Of a stretch of 64,000 nucleotides of DNA, positions 24,524-34,310 are shown one piece after another; position 1 is the first letter of the stretch, and each line of letters begins with the position of its first letter. The DNA comes from an uncultured Prochlorococcus sp. (GTDB lineage: Bacteria; Cyanobacteriota; Cyanobacteriia; PCC-6307; Cyanobiaceae). A program made the translations under genes and the position numbers. The notes under the pieces were generated by a model. It was not told where the DNA came from. It was given only the letters and a program-made list of their open reading frames with translations, and searched no databases. The stretch is taken from assembly GCA_902596585.1 (NCBI GenBank), contig CACJUL010000003.1:19179-83178 (forward strand). The letters are read 5' to 3'.

Positions 24524-25598
24524 TTAACCAGTTCTTTACGACTTCGTCTGACCAGCAGCCATTAATCGAGTGAAAACCATTATGACCTCCTTTTTCGGTT
24601 ATAAAAATAGTGACTTTATCAATAGATTCTTTTCTTAAATTCAAAGTATCCTTATATGGAACCCAGGGATCATCCTTGGCATGAATAAAAAGCATTGGAG
24701 GTAATTTTTTTATTGAGTTTTTGATTCTAAATATTGGAGAAGCTTTAATATAATAATCCTCTAAAGAATTAAATCCCCAACTAGGAGCTGTAAATTTCTG
24801 ATCAAATTCTCTTATACTTTTTAAATTTCTAATTTTTATTCTTAATTTCTCGTTATCAAGGAGTTTGCCTTCATCATTAAATCCCTCCCATAACTGATTT
24901 TTTAAGCGGTGAAGTAACCATTTTTGGTAGATAGAATTTCTAGGTTTTTCAATACAGAGACTGCATGAAGATAAATCTAAAGGGCTACTAACGGAGGCAA
25001 GGCCATCTAAAAGTTTTTCTCCTTTGTCTTCATCGTAATCTAGGCAGGCATTTAAAAGAATTGTTCCGCCTAAAGATAATCCAACTCCGTAAATTGGAAG
25101 ATTATTCATCTTAATGAGATCTTTAAACTCTAAATTAATGAATTTCTTAAAATAATTAATTGCTGAAATAACATCACTGGAACATCTAGCACAATAATTT
25201 CCTTTAGCTAAATATCTCGCTGATCCAGATCCTCTTAGATTTAATTTAAGAACTCCAAAACCATTATTTGCTAATTTCCTAGATATTCTTCTTAAACCAA
25301 ACCGTTTAGTTGAGCCCCCTAAACCATGTGTAACGATTACAAAACCCCTAAGTGATTTTAAATTTTCAGGTAATTCTAAAAAACCTAAAAGATAATCACA
25401 TTCAAATTTTTTAGAAAGAATTTTATTAATCGGAAAGAATATTTTTTTATTTGTTATTGATTTACCAAAATCAATAACAAAAGTATCTCTCAAAGTTTGT
25501 AAGTCGCCACCTATCCAAGGTAAGACTTCTCGAAATGGCTTATTTTTTACGTAATCTGAAAAACTAAAAGATATACTATTGTTTCTCCCCAACTCCAA
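24513..25598 (-). CDS. Alpha/beta hydrolase, YheT-like
   Basis: 361 residues with an alpha/beta-hydrolase core: the oxyanion loop 'VIVTHGLGGSTKRFGLRRIS', the nucleophile elbow 'GVGLSLGGTILLN' (GxSxG), a charge-relay Asp in 'HAKDDPWVP' and the catalytic His in EKGGHNGFHS. It resembles the YheT/ABHD1 esterases. The substrate is unknown, possibly a lipid ester. Its N-terminus overlaps the end of pntB by 23 bases, so it is the downstream gene of the pnt operon. Confidence 0.88.
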   Translation of the reverse strand: MELGRNNSISFSFSDYVKNKPFREVLPWIGGDLQTLRDTFVIDFGKSITNKKIFFPINKILSKKFECDYLLGFLELPENLKSLRGFVIVTHGLGGSTKRFGLRRISRKLANNGFGVLKLNLRGSGSARYLAKGNYCARCSSDVISAINYFKKFINLEFKDLIKMNNLPIYGVGLSLGGTILLNACLDYDEDKGEKLLDGLASVSSPLDLSSCSLCIEKPRNSIYQKWLLHRLKNQLWEGFNDEGKLLDNEKLRIKIRNLKSIREFDQKFTAPSWGFNSLEDYYIKASPIFRIKNSIKKLPPMLFIHAKDDPWVPYKDTLNLRKESIDKVTIFITEKGGHNGFHSINGCWSDEVVKNWLISI

Positions 25599-27000
25599 GA
25601 TCCTTTAATTCTCCAATCAAATCATTCAGTACCTTTTTTGCATCACCAAAGACCATTGAGGTATTAGGCAGATCAAATAAATCATTTTTTATTCCGGAGT
25701 AACCTGCACTCATACCGCGCTTAATTACAAATACCGTTCTTGCTTCCTGCACATCAAGAACTGGCATGCCATATAAAGGAGAAGAGCTATCATTTTTAGC
25801 TTGAGGATTAACCACATCATTTGCTCCTAAAACTAAAACAACATCCGTTGCTGGAAAATCAGGATTTACAACGTCCATCTCTTTAAGTTGTTCGTAAGGA
25901 ACATCTGCTTCTGCTAAAAGTACATTCATATGTCCAGGCATCCTCCCTGCTACAGGATGAATTGCGTAAACAACTTCAATACCATTTTGCTCTAGTTTTT
26001 TTGTCACTTCTCTTAAAGTATGTTGAGCTTGAGCTACTGCCAGACCATAACCAGGAACAATAATTACCTTGTTGGCTGCTTCTAAAGTCAATGCACATTC
26101 TTCAACACTGCAAGAAGTTATATTTGTATATTCTCCTGAACCAGAAGAGGCCGTACTTTGAGCAGATAAAGATCCTCCAAAAAGAACTGAGACCAATGAT
26201 CTATTCATACCCTTGCACATTACTTGAGTAAGTATTAGACCTGCCGCTCCAACCATTGCTCCTGCTATTATCAAAAGCTGACTATTTACAACGAAACCTG
26301 CCGCTGCTGCTGCAATCCCTGAATAGCTATTTAATAAAGAAATAACAACTGGCATATCAGCTCCACCAATTGGCAAAGTAACTCCAATACCTAATAGAGA
26401 AGAAACTATAACTAAAAGCCAAATTGAACTGGTATTACCGTTTATCAAATCAAAAAAGGCTATTAAAGAAGCAACTGCAAAAACAATATTTACAAAATGT
26501 CTAACTTTGCTCTGCGTCCATCCTGGGGTTGACAACCAACCCTGTAGCTTTGCCATTGCCACAATTGAACCTGTGAAAGTTATGGCACCAACAAATATTG
26601 AAACAGATATAGAAACTTGGTTAATAAGTGAACTACTAGATATAGGGAAAATAGCTACTCCCAAGGCCACTAAAAGTGATGACATTCCTCCACAACCATT
26701 GAACAATGCCACTGTTTCAGGCATAGAGGTCATAGGTACTTTTTTTGCAAGTATTGCTCCGAATAAACTTCCTGTGATTGATCCGATTATTATCCAAATC
26801 CAAGACTGAATAGCAATTCCAGATGTTCCCAAATAATAAGAAAGTAATCCAACTACTGATAGCGACATTGCAAATGCAGCTAATCTATTGGCATCCCTTG
26901 CTGATTTTACTTTTGACAATCCTTTTATTCCCAAAGCCAGCAAAAGTACGGCTAGAAGGTCAATTACGAATTGAATGATTTCAGGTAGAGTCATGTTCAA
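25576..27000 (-). CDS. pntB: NAD(P) transhydrogenase subunit beta
   Basis: 474 residues. The N-terminal two thirds contain about nine transmembrane helices (LLAVLLLALGIKGLSKV..., GIGVTLPIGGADMPVVISLLNSYSG). The C-terminal NADP(H)-binding domain III begins with VIIVPGYGLAVAQAQHTLRE and contains 'HPVAGRMPGHMNVLLAEADVPYEQL' and 'GANDVVNPQAKND'. PntB couples hydride transfer between NADH and NADP+ to proton translocation. Operon order (minus strand): pntA, pntA2, pntB, YheT-like hydrolase. Confidence 0.97.
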   Translation of the reverse strand: MNMTLPEIIQFVIDLLAVLLLALGIKGLSKVKSARDANRLAAFAMSLSVVGLLSYYLGTSGIAIQSWIWIIIGSITGSLFGAILAKKVPMTSMPETVALFNGCGGMSSLLVALGVAIFPISSSSLINQVSISVSIFVGAITFTGSIVAMAKLQGWLSTPGWTQSKVRHFVNIVFAVASLIAFFDLINGNTSSIWLLVIVSSLLGIGVTLPIGGADMPVVISLLNSYSGIAAAAAGFVVNSQLLIIAGAMVGAAGLILTQVMCKGMNRSLVSVLFGGSLSAQSTASSGSGEYTNITSCSVEECALTLEAANKVIIVPGYGLAVAQAQHTLREVTKKLEQNGIEVVYAIHPVAGRMPGHMNVLLAEADVPYEQLKEMDVVNPDFPATDVVLVLGANDVVNPQAKNDSSSPLYGMPVLDVQEARTVFVIKRGMSAGYSGIKNDLFDLPNTSMVFGDAKKVLNDLIGELKDLGVGEKQ

Positions 27001-27002
27001 AA

Positions 27003-27296
27003 TTACTTCTTATTTGATGGTTTACGACTAAACATCGCAAGCATTCGATCAGTTACAAAGAAACCGCCTACAACGTTGAAAAGAGCAAATCCAAGAGAAA
27101 CTGAACCAATGATTAAAAGTGGGACGTTACCTTCTGCTTTTACGATACAAGTTAATGCTGCAAGCATTGTTATTCCTGAAATTGCATTTGCTCCACTCAT
27201 TAGGGGTGTGTGAAGAGTAGGAGGAACTTTTCCAATTAACTCGAGGCCTAATAAACTACCAAGTAAAAGAACCCAAAGAAGATTTATAAAAGACAT
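27003..27296 (-). CDS. pntA2: NAD(P) transhydrogenase subunit alpha-2
   Basis: 97 residues with three to four membrane helices: 'LLWVLLLGSLLGLELIGKVPPTLHTPLMSGANAISGI' matches the membrane part of PntA that is encoded separately in many cyanobacteria. It provides the first membrane helices of domain II. Located between pntA and pntB with gaps of 12 and 2 bases, as in the split three-gene enzyme. Confidence 0.95.
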   Translation of the reverse strand: MSFINLLWVLLLGSLLGLELIGKVPPTLHTPLMSGANAISGITMLAALTCIVKAEGNVPLLIIGSVSLGFALFNVVGGFFVTDRMLAMFSRKPSNKK

Positions 27297-27308
27297 AATT
27301 TTAAAACC

Positions 27309-28439
27309 TCAATTTTCAAAAACTTTATTTTGAAGAACAACTCCTTCATCGCTTAATAAACATCCAGAAATGAGTTCATCCTCTTTATCTAATTTAATTA
27401 CACCATCTTTTATAAATGGTGTAATCAAAGATGTTAAGTTCTTAGCATAAAGTGAACTTGCATCGTAAGGGACTGAAGAGGGTAATTCGCCCGCTCCTAT
27501 AAGTTTTACCCCATCTTTGATAATAGTTTCATTTGATTTTGTTCCTTCGCAGTTCCCTCCCTGAGAAACTGCTAAATCAATAACTACTGCTCCGGGCCTC
27601 ATTTTTTCAATCATGAGGGAGTCTATTAAAACAGGGGCCTTTTTACCTAAAACTTGCGCAGTACATATAGCAACATCAGCTTCAGATAAATATTTAGTTA
27701 AAGTTGCCTTCTGTTTTGAGAGGAATGCAGGTGTTACAGCTTTTGCATAACCTCCTGCCTCTCCAGGTTTTTCCTCAACTTCAGGAAGTTCTATAAATCT
27801 TGCTCCGAGGGACTCTACTTGTTCTTTAACAGCAGGTCTAATATCAGATACAAATACTATTGCTCCAAGTCTTTTTGCTGTCGCAACTGCCTGTAATCCT
27901 GCAACGCCTCCACCAAGAACCACTACTTTGGCAGGTTGGACTGTCCCTGCAGCAGTCATAAGCATTGGGAAATATCTATCTAATTCACTTGCAGCCAAAA
28001 GAACTGCTTTATATCCAGCAATATTGGCCTGAGAAGAAAGAACATCAGAAGATTGAGCTCTACTAATCCTCGGAAGCAACTCTAGTGATAAAGCTGAAAT
28101 CCTATTACTATTAATAATCCTTAGAAGCTCCTTATTACCATATGGGTTAAGAAGACCAAGAAGAACAGCGCCTTTCTTTAACTTAATTAAATTATCCTCT
28201 GTTGGAGTTTGAACACAAAATATTAAGTCCGCTTCACCCCAAATTTTTTGATCTAAGTTGTTTATTATTGTTCCGCCAGATTCTTTATATGATAAGTCAC
28301 TAAATCCTGATAATTTTCCTGCTGAACTTTCAATATAAACATCACATCCAAGGCTTTTTAATTTCTTTACCGCTTCTGGTGTAGCTGAAACTCTCCTTTC
28401 ACCAGAGCTTGTTTCGGAAGGAATAAGTATCTTTGTCAA
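27309..28439 (-). CDS. pntA: NAD(P) transhydrogenase subunit alpha-1
   Basis: 376 residues, the NAD(H)-binding domain I of the enzyme, related to alanine dehydrogenase. Visible: 'PSETSSGERRVSATPEAVKKL', the Rossmann motif 'KVVVLGGGVAGLQAVATAKRLGA', 'VSDIRPAVKEQVESLGARF' and 'AICTAQVLGKKAPVLI'. No membrane helices, which are in the separate alpha-2 subunit. First gene of the minus-strand pnt operon, divergent from a His-rich hypothetical gene. Confidence 0.97.
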   Translation of the reverse strand: MTKILIPSETSSGERRVSATPEAVKKLKSLGCDVYIESSAGKLSGFSDLSYKESGGTIINNLDQKIWGEADLIFCVQTPTEDNLIKLKKGAVLLGLLNPYGNKELLRIINSNRISALSLELLPRISRAQSSDVLSSQANIAGYKAVLLAASELDRYFPMLMTAAGTVQPAKVVVLGGGVAGLQAVATAKRLGAIVFVSDIRPAVKEQVESLGARFIELPEVEEKPGEAGGYAKAVTPAFLSKQKATLTKYLSEADVAICTAQVLGKKAPVLIDSLMIEKMRPGAVVIDLAVSQGGNCEGTKSNETIIKDGVKLIGAGELPSSVPYDASSLYAKNLTSLITPFIKDGVIKLDKEDELISGCLLSDEGVVLQNKVFEN

Positions 28440-28566
28440 TTTATTTATTTTTTTAACATACTAAATATAAATTGAAGAAAGTCAAAAGTCTTGGATTTTT
28501 GTTAAAAATATATTTTCTTTTCTTCAAAAAATAGCTATTTAGAATATATGAGTACTAAAAAATCAA

Positions 28567-29145
28567 ATGAGTATAAAAGCAATCGAATGTCCTGATGGAG
28601 TATGCCACAGCCATCATGGTGGTCATGCTGTTCCAAGGCAAGCTATGCAGAAAAATCTAGAAAAGCATGGTAAGGACTGGTGCGAGAAATTAGCAGAGAG
28701 AATTTATGAAATGTCAGTTGATACTTATTCACAAACAGTCATGCCAAGTCTCCACTCGGCAGGTTGGCAAAGAAGACATTTAGATTGGGAATTTAAGCTT
28801 GCAGAAAATGATTCTGAACCTGATGAAGCTCTTGTTGAAGGAATTATCAATGCAACAGAAAGCTTTCTAAGGAGTAGTGAGGTGCATCGATTATTTATTC
28901 AGGAATTAGTTCAGGGGACATTTGAGGAAGCAAATGACAAAAAAATAATTTCTAAGGCAATAAAATCAATTATTGAAGAGGAAATTGTTAGTTCACTAAG
29001 AGAAAAGAAAGAAACTCTTTTAAAGAAAATTTCTGCAAAATTAATAGCAGAAGAAAAAGTTAGCGAAGAACTTGCAATAAATTCGGCTAAAGAGGGTTTT
29101 GAAGAAGTTGAAAGGCTACTTGCAAATCACAGCGAGGCAGTTTAA
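28567..29145 (+). CDS. Hypothetical protein with Cys/His-rich N-terminus
   Basis: 192 residues beginning MSIKAIECPDGVCHSHHGGH, with C-x4-C and a histidine cluster in the first 22 residues that could bind a metal. The rest is helical, with 'GWQRRHLDWEFKLAENDSEPDEALVEG' and a charged C-terminal half of amphipathic helices. It looks like a conserved picocyanobacterial protein of unknown function. It is divergent from pntA across 127 bases. No signal peptide. Confidence 0.65.
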   Translation: MSIKAIECPDGVCHSHHGGHAVPRQAMQKNLEKHGKDWCEKLAERIYEMSVDTYSQTVMPSLHSAGWQRRHLDWEFKLAENDSEPDEALVEGIINATESFLRSSEVHRLFIQELVQGTFEEANDKKIISKAIKSIIEEEIVSSLREKKETLLKKISAKLIAEEKVSEELAINSAKEGFEEVERLLANHSEAV

Positions 29146-29300
29146 CCATATTCCTTTATATTTTCTTTATATTTAAGGCGAAAATTGATTCAAATATAAA
29201 TTAAAGATTAAATTATTGTTTGGAAGTACAAAGTTGTAACTAATTAGACAATAGAACTGTTGTTTGATGTGTTTATCTATATACAACTTTTTAAGTTTCA

Positions 29301-29525
29301 ATGGAAAATTTCATTAGAAAAAGAATTGATATTGCGACCTGTTGGGCTACCAACAGAATATCTGTTATGGATACTCTAGAAAGATATGAAGACAGCTATG
29401 CAATAGCAGAAGAATTTAGAGAGTGGATATTGCATATCGGAGAAAAGAATGAAAATTTAAGAGATTCTGTTTTAAACTTTCCTAAGGAACTAAAAGAATT
29501 ATTAGAGCAAGAAGTCAACGATTAA
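29301..29525 (+). CDS. Conserved hypothetical protein, 74 aa
   Basis: Starts MENFIRKRIDIATCWATNRI; mostly helical and acidic, ending LEQEVND. No signal, no motif I can name. The 155-base upstream gap (29146-29300) is AT-rich with no hairpin I trust. It precedes the NTR-thioredoxin gene on the same strand, with an 80-base spacer. Confidence 0.6.
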   Translation: MENFIRKRIDIATCWATNRISVMDTLERYEDSYAIAEEFREWILHIGEKNENLRDSVLNFPKELKELLEQEVND

Positions 29526-29604
29526 TTAATAAATTCATTACTTGAAACCCGCCCTTCATTAGTTGAGTTTATTTATTATTATTAAGAGTGAATTTAGCAA
29601 ATAA

Positions 29605-30981
29605 ATGGAAAATAAAGAGACAAATTCAAATGTAGAAAATGTCGTAATAATTGGCTCGGGGCCTGCAGGTTACACTGCTGCAATATATGCTGCACGAGCA
29701 AATCTTCAACCATTACTTGTAACAGGATTTAATTCTGGTGGAATTCCAGGTGGTCAATTAATGACTACAACATTTGTTGAAAATTATCCAGGTTTCCCAG
29801 ATGGAGTACTGGGTCCTGAATTGATGGATCTAATGAAGGCTCAAGCAGAAAGATGGGGCACTAATTTATACGAAAGTGATGTAGTCTCAATTAATACCGA
29901 TTCACATCCCTTTGAATTAAAAACTTTAGAAGGAACTATAAAATCTAACTCAATTATTATTGCAACTGGAGCGAGTGCAAATAGATTAGGCGTGATAAAT
30001 GAAGATAAATTCTGGAGTAAAGGAATAAGTGCTTGTGCAATATGTGATGGAGCCACCCCGCAATTTAGAGATGAAGAATTAGCTGTTATTGGAGGGGGCG
30101 ATTCTGCATGTGAAGAAGCAGCATATCTCACAAAGTATGGAAGCAAAGTGCATTTAATTGTTAGATCAGATAAATTAAGGGCTAGCGCAGCAATGGTTGA
30201 TAGAGTAAAAGCTAATCCAAAAATAGAAATTCATTGGAACACAAAAGTTGATAAAGCGAATGGTTCTGAATGGCTTGAGAGAATAGAAACTATTCACTCT
30301 CAAGAAGGTAAAGGGGAAATCAATATAAAAGGTCTTTTTTATGCTATAGGGCACACACCTAATACGAAGTTCTTAGGCAACAAAATTGATTTAGATGATA
30401 AAGGCTATATTGCTTGCAAATCAGGAAGGCCAGAAACATCTATTGAAGGCATCTTTGCAGCAGGTGATGTTGTAGATTCTGAGTGGAGACAAGGAGTTAC
30501 TGCTGCAGGAACTGGATGCATGGCAGCATTAGCTACTGAAAGATGGTTAGCCGAGAAAAATTTAGCAAAAACTGTAGTCAGAGAAAATCCCGAACCAGAA
30601 AAAAAACTTAATTCATCAGATTTTAATGAAGAAGAAGTTAATGAAGATACATTCGATTCAAACTCTGAATGGCAAAAAGGCAGTTATGCATTAAGGAAAC
30701 TTTATCACGAGAGTAAAAAACCTATCTTAGTAATATTTAGTTCCCCAAGCTGCGGCCCATGTCATGTCTTGAAACCTCAGTTAAAAAGGGTAATTAAAGA
30801 ACTTGATGGTGCAGTGCTGGGCATTGAAATAGATATTGATAAAGATCAAGAGATTGCAAAACAAGCTGGTATTAATGGTACGCCAACTGTTCAACTTTTT
30901 AAAGAAAAACTATTAAAGAAACAATGGCAGGGTGTTAAACAAAGAAGTGAATTTAAAGACGCGATAAAAAATATTATCTAA
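29605..30981 (+). CDS. ntrC (trxB): NADPH-thioredoxin reductase C (TrxR-Trx fusion)
   Basis: 458 residues. The N-terminal reductase has an FAD site (VVIIGSGPAGYTAAIYAARA), the redox pair CAICDG, an NADPH site (VIGGGDSACEEAAYLTKYGSK), and 'GIFAAGDVVDSEWRQGVTAAGTGCMAA'. After a linker (about 330-360) comes a full thioredoxin domain with SCGPCHVLKPQL. This bifunctional enzyme passes electrons from NADPH to 2-Cys peroxiredoxins and other targets in photosynthetic organisms. Confidence 0.96.
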   Translation: MENKETNSNVENVVIIGSGPAGYTAAIYAARANLQPLLVTGFNSGGIPGGQLMTTTFVENYPGFPDGVLGPELMDLMKAQAERWGTNLYESDVVSINTDSHPFELKTLEGTIKSNSIIIATGASANRLGVINEDKFWSKGISACAICDGATPQFRDEELAVIGGGDSACEEAAYLTKYGSKVHLIVRSDKLRASAAMVDRVKANPKIEIHWNTKVDKANGSEWLERIETIHSQEGKGEINIKGLFYAIGHTPNTKFLGNKIDLDDKGYIACKSGRPETSIEGIFAAGDVVDSEWRQGVTAAGTGCMAALATERWLAEKNLAKTVVRENPEPEKKLNSSDFNEEEVNEDTFDSNSEWQKGSYALRKLYHESKKPILVIFSSPSCGPCHVLKPQLKRVIKELDGAVLGIEIDIDKDQEIAKQAGINGTPTVQLFKEKLLKKQWQGVKQRSEFKDAIKNII

Positions 30982-30996
30982 ACTAATTGTAATTGT

Positions 30997-31263
30997 TTAC
31001 TTATTATTCCTCTTAGGATTATTTTTATTAGTTGTAGGTTTGCCTCCACCTGAATTTCTCTCTCGATAAGTAATCCTCCCTCTAGAAAGATCATATGGGC
31101 TTATCTCTACTAACACCTTGTCACCAGCTAGCAATTTAATTCTAAATTTCGTAAGCTTACCAGCAGCTCTGCATAAACATTGATGTCCTTCAGGTTGTTC
31201 TAAGGTAACCAAATAAAATCCATTCCCCTGCTCTTTTTCTATTACACCTGAAGTTTCAATCAT
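30997..31263 (-). CDS. infA: Translation initiation factor IF-1
   Basis: 88 residues with the OB-fold S1 domain: MIETSGVIEKEQGNGFYLVT, 'LEQPEGHQCLCRAAGKLTKFRIKLLAGDKVLVEISPYDLSRGRITYRER'. A basic Asn-rich tail (GGGKPTTNKNNPKRNNK) follows and is longer than in E. coli. It stimulates start-codon selection on the 30S ribosome. Convergent with the NTRC gene with 15 bases between them. Confidence 0.93.
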   Translation of the reverse strand: MIETSGVIEKEQGNGFYLVTLEQPEGHQCLCRAAGKLTKFRIKLLAGDKVLVEISPYDLSRGRITYRERNSGGGKPTTNKNNPKRNNK

Positions 31264-31355
31264 TAAATAATTTTTTTTCTAAAATTATATTATCAGAAAA
31301 AGATTGGCCAAAATTAATTTAAGAAAAATTAAACGCCTAAAATTTAAAATTTATT

Positions 31356-31568
31356 TTAAATTGAAAATTTAATTTCATTAATTATTTGAAGTTGACCATA
31401 GTAAAAATTGGCCTTCGCAATTTTTTCAGAATCTTCTAATTGATCAAAAAAAACAAATCCAAGGCTTTCCCATAATGAAGATCCGCAAACATTATTTAAT
31501 TCATTTTTTGCCTCTTTTGCGAAATTATCAAGTTTTCGTTCAAGATTTTTGGACTTAGAAAGAGACAT
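31356..31568 (-). CDS. Hypothetical protein, 70 aa
   Basis: Starts MSLSKSKNLERKLDNFAKEA. Helical; has one Cys (NNVCGSSLWESLGFVFFDQL). No signal or membrane helix. It lies between infA and ycf39 on the same strand, in spacing of 55-90 bases. I recognise no family. Confidence 0.55.
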   Translation of the reverse strand: MSLSKSKNLERKLDNFAKEAKNELNNVCGSSLWESLGFVFFDQLEDSEKIAKANFYYGQLQIINEIKFSI

Positions 31569-31623
31569 AAATCAAACAAATTAATTTAGTACAAATATAC
31601 TATATAAGTTTAAAATTGCAATA

Positions 31624-32586
31624 TTAAAAAGGCAATCTCTTTTTTTCTTCAATATTTAGATCAGCTTCCATCTCCCTTAATCTCTTAAGTATTTGTTGGT
31701 AGTACTCTTTTATATAACTCTCTAAAGAAGTCATATCTTCTTTTTTTAGATCCAATATTTCATAGGTTTTGCTCATATCAGCATCTAATGACTCTCCACT
31801 ACTTGTTACTTCAGCAAAAGCCAATCTTTCAGCAACGTTTAAAGAATCTTGAAAGAAAGAAACTGCTTTCTGAGTGACATTAATCAGAAATGGGGAAACT
31901 CTAAAAATTTTAGCCTTCTTTTCGCTAAATTTTTCACATAAGGATATGACTTCGTTTGAATCCCATGCTTTAGGGCCAACCAATGGCAATGTTGTTCTAT
32001 GGGTTTTTGGATTATTAACTGCTGAGACAATAACTTTTGCCATGTCTTGAGTATTCATGTAGGCAATTTTAGTTGGAGTTCCACTCATCCATACTGCTTG
32101 ACTATCTAATATTGGGATAGCAAATTGACCAATAACTCCTTGCATAAAAGCTGCACATTTGAAAATTGTATATTCTAGATCAGACTTCTCAAGTAGTTTT
32201 TCGGTACAAAACTTAATGTCCATTAATGGGACATTTCTAAACTTCTCTGTATGTAGTATTGAGAGGAATATTACCCTTTTTACCTTTAAAGATTCACAAG
32301 CATTAAATAAGTTGAGTTTTCCATCCCAATCTATTTCATAAATACTTTTAGGATCATCTGGCTTGCTGGTCGCCGCATCAATAACAACTTCAATATCTTG
32401 CAATGAATATTCAATATCAGATGAATTTAATAAATTACCTTTCGTCAGCTCACAACCCCATTCTTGTAGAAAAGAAGCCTTCCTTGGGTTTCTAACAAAG
32501 CATCTTACGTCATGTCCATCTTCTATAGCCTGCTTTGCTATTTGCCTTCCAAGTGTCCCTGTTGCTCCTACTAAAAGAATCTTCAT
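31624..32586 (-). CDS. ycf39: Ycf39, atypical SDR (PSII/chlorophyll assembly)
   Basis: 320 residues. N-terminal NADP-binding motif MKILLVGATGTLGRQIAKQA, then 'GHDVRCFVRNPRKASFLQEWGCEL', 'VVIDAATSKPDDPKS', 'FLSILHTEKF', and 'YTIFKCAAFMQGVIGQFA', as in Ycf39/HCF244 proteins. In cyanobacteria it acts with HLIPs in D1 (PsbA) synthesis and chlorophyll delivery. Located just upstream of the petM gene on the same strand. Confidence 0.92.
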   Translation of the reverse strand: MKILLVGATGTLGRQIAKQAIEDGHDVRCFVRNPRKASFLQEWGCELTKGNLLNSSDIEYSLQDIEVVIDAATSKPDDPKSIYEIDWDGKLNLFNACESLKVKRVIFLSILHTEKFRNVPLMDIKFCTEKLLEKSDLEYTIFKCAAFMQGVIGQFAIPILDSQAVWMSGTPTKIAYMNTQDMAKVIVSAVNNPKTHRTTLPLVGPKAWDSNEVISLCEKFSEKKAKIFRVSPFLINVTQKAVSFFQDSLNVAERLAFAEVTSSGESLDADMSKTYEILDLKKEDMTSLESYIKEYYQQILKRLREMEADLNIEEKKRLPF

Positions 32587-32643
32587 ATTTAAGATTTACT
32601 TAACTTGTAGACCATAACTCAATTTGTTATCTAATCGTGAGAA

Positions 32644-32742
32644 TCAATCTCCCTGAAACTTTAATAATAATGCACCACCAACTAAACCTATTGGAATCAG
32701 GATCCAAAAAACAGCCGCAATACTAAAAATTTCTTTAGCCAT
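32644..32742 (-). CDS. petM: Cytochrome b6f subunit PetM
   Basis: 32 residues: [20 protein letters not shown], then [13 protein letters not shown] single hydrophobic helix with the family's N-terminus and ending; length matches PetM. It is a small accessory subunit of the thylakoid cytochrome b6f complex. On the same strand as ycf39, 57 bases upstream of it. Confidence 0.9.
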
Positions 32743-32836
32743 AGTAAAAATAAATGATTACTATAATTTACATTCAATATACATTTATTTGTTAAAAAAG
32801 TAGATAATGCAAATATCTTGAAAATTTTTTTTATAA

Positions 32837-33778
32837 ATGAATGATAATTTAAAAAAAGAAAATATTAACTTCCCTAATTACTGGAATTGGAATGGTTTTA
32901 AAATTTGTTGGAGTGTAATTGGCGAAGATAATGAAATTCCAATTATCTTTCTCCACGGATTTGGCGCTAGTCGAAAACATTGGAGAAGTAATTTGGAATA
33001 TTTTGCAAAAAGGAATTGTGCCTCGTATTCTTTGGATTTGATAGGATTTGGCGATTCAGATCAACCTGGAATAAAACAAATTGAAAAACTAAACAATGAG
33101 ATCTGGTGCAGTCAAGTAAAGGACTTTATTGACCAGGTGATAAGACCAAAAAATTCTGAGAAAGTTGTTCTTATAGGCAATTCCCTTGGATCATTGGTCG
33201 CTTTGACTTGCGCTGTTTCATTAGAGCCCCAGATTGCAACAGTTATTGCGTCGCCCTTGCCAGATCAAATTCATAAAGTAAAAAAGAAAATAACAAACAA
33301 AACATTATTTAAAAAAATTAAAGATATATTTACAAAAATATTTTTTATATTTTTTCCTTTGGAGATTATTTTATTTTTAATAACCAAGTTAGGGGTTATA
33401 AAAGTTGGTCTAAATTCTGCCTATTTTAAAAAAGATAAAATAGATAAAGAACTAGTAGATTTAGTAACAAAACCAGTGCTAAAAAAAACCTCAGCTAGAT
33501 CACTAAGAGCAATGTGTATTGGAATGGCTACAAGAGATGAAAATTTACAAGCCTCTTATCTTTTACGTAAACTAAATTCCTCAAAAAAAGTTCCTTTTTT
33601 ATTAATTTGGGGTGATAAAGATAATTTCATACCTTTATTTCTTGGTAAAAAGATTGCAAATTTCTACAGATGGGTAAAATTAAAAATAGTATCCAATTCA
33701 GGACATTGTGTACATGATGAAGATCCTTCTGTTTTCAACAGAATCTCTTATGAATGGATTAGAGATTTAAAAACCTAA
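32837..33778 (+). CDS. Alpha/beta hydrolase
   Basis: 313 residues with an N-terminal WNGFKICWSVIGED, 'IIFLHGFGASRKHWRSNLEYFA' (oxyanion loop), the nucleophile elbow VLIGNSLGSLVALTC (GNSLG, Ser), an internal hydrophobic lid of about 60 residues, an acidic residue in 'LLIWGDKDNFIPL', and the catalytic His in NSGHCVHDEDPS. Similar hydrolases are linked to chlorophyll or lipid metabolism in cyanobacteria; the substrate is not determinable here. Followed by ilvN after 8 bases. Confidence 0.88.
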   Translation: MNDNLKKENINFPNYWNWNGFKICWSVIGEDNEIPIIFLHGFGASRKHWRSNLEYFAKRNCASYSLDLIGFGDSDQPGIKQIEKLNNEIWCSQVKDFIDQVIRPKNSEKVVLIGNSLGSLVALTCAVSLEPQIATVIASPLPDQIHKVKKKITNKTLFKKIKDIFTKIFFIFFPLEIILFLITKLGVIKVGLNSAYFKKDKIDKELVDLVTKPVLKKTSARSLRAMCIGMATRDENLQASYLLRKLNSSKKVPFLLIWGDKDNFIPLFLGKKIANFYRWVKLKIVSNSGHCVHDEDPSVFNRISYEWIRDLKT

Positions 33779-33785
33779 TTAAAAT

Positions 33786-34310
33786 ATGAAACATACATTA
33801 TCAGTTCTTGTAGAAGACGAATCTGGAGCTTTGAGTCGAATCTCAGGTCTTTTTGCAAGAAGGGGATTTAATATAGACAGCCTCGCAGTGGGGCCTGCAG
33901 AATCCAAGGGGATTTCAAGGTTAACAATGGTTGTAGAAGGTGACGATGAAACTCTTCAACAAATGACTAAACAACTAAATAAGTTATTTAATGTTCTAGG
34001 AGTTGTGGATTTTACTAATCTCGCAGCTGTTGAGAGGGAATTAATGTTACTAAAAGTTTCATCAAAAGAAGATACCAGAAGTAATATCTTAGATATAGTT
34101 CAGATATTCCGTGCAAAAGTCGTTGACGTCTCTGATATAGCCTTAACGCTTGAAGTGGTTGGAGATCCTGGAAAGTTAGTTGCTCTAGAAAAATTACTTG
34201 AACCTTACGGCATTCTTGAAATAGCAAGAACTGGTAAGGTAGCTCTAAAACGTTCTTCAGGAGTTAATACAGAAATGTTGAAAATCAACAAATATTCTTT
34301 AGAAATCTAA
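33786..34310 (+). CDS. ilvN: Acetolactate synthase small subunit
   Basis: 174 residues. N-terminal ACT domain: [20 protein letters not shown], then '[35 protein letters not shown]', the valine-binding regulatory domain, and a C-terminal ALS_ss_C domain ([28 protein letters not shown]...[18 protein letters not shown]). It activates IlvB and confers valine feedback. It overlaps by four bases with the convergent cyclophilin gene. Confidence 0.97.
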   Translation: MKHTLSVLVEDESGALSRISGLFARRGFNIDSLAVGPAESKGISRLTMVVEGDDETLQQMTKQLNKLFNVLGVVDFTNLAAVERELMLLKVSSKEDTRSNILDIVQIFRAKVVDVSDIALTLEVVGDPGKLVALEKLLEPYGILEIARTGKVALKRSSGVNTEMLKINKYSLEI

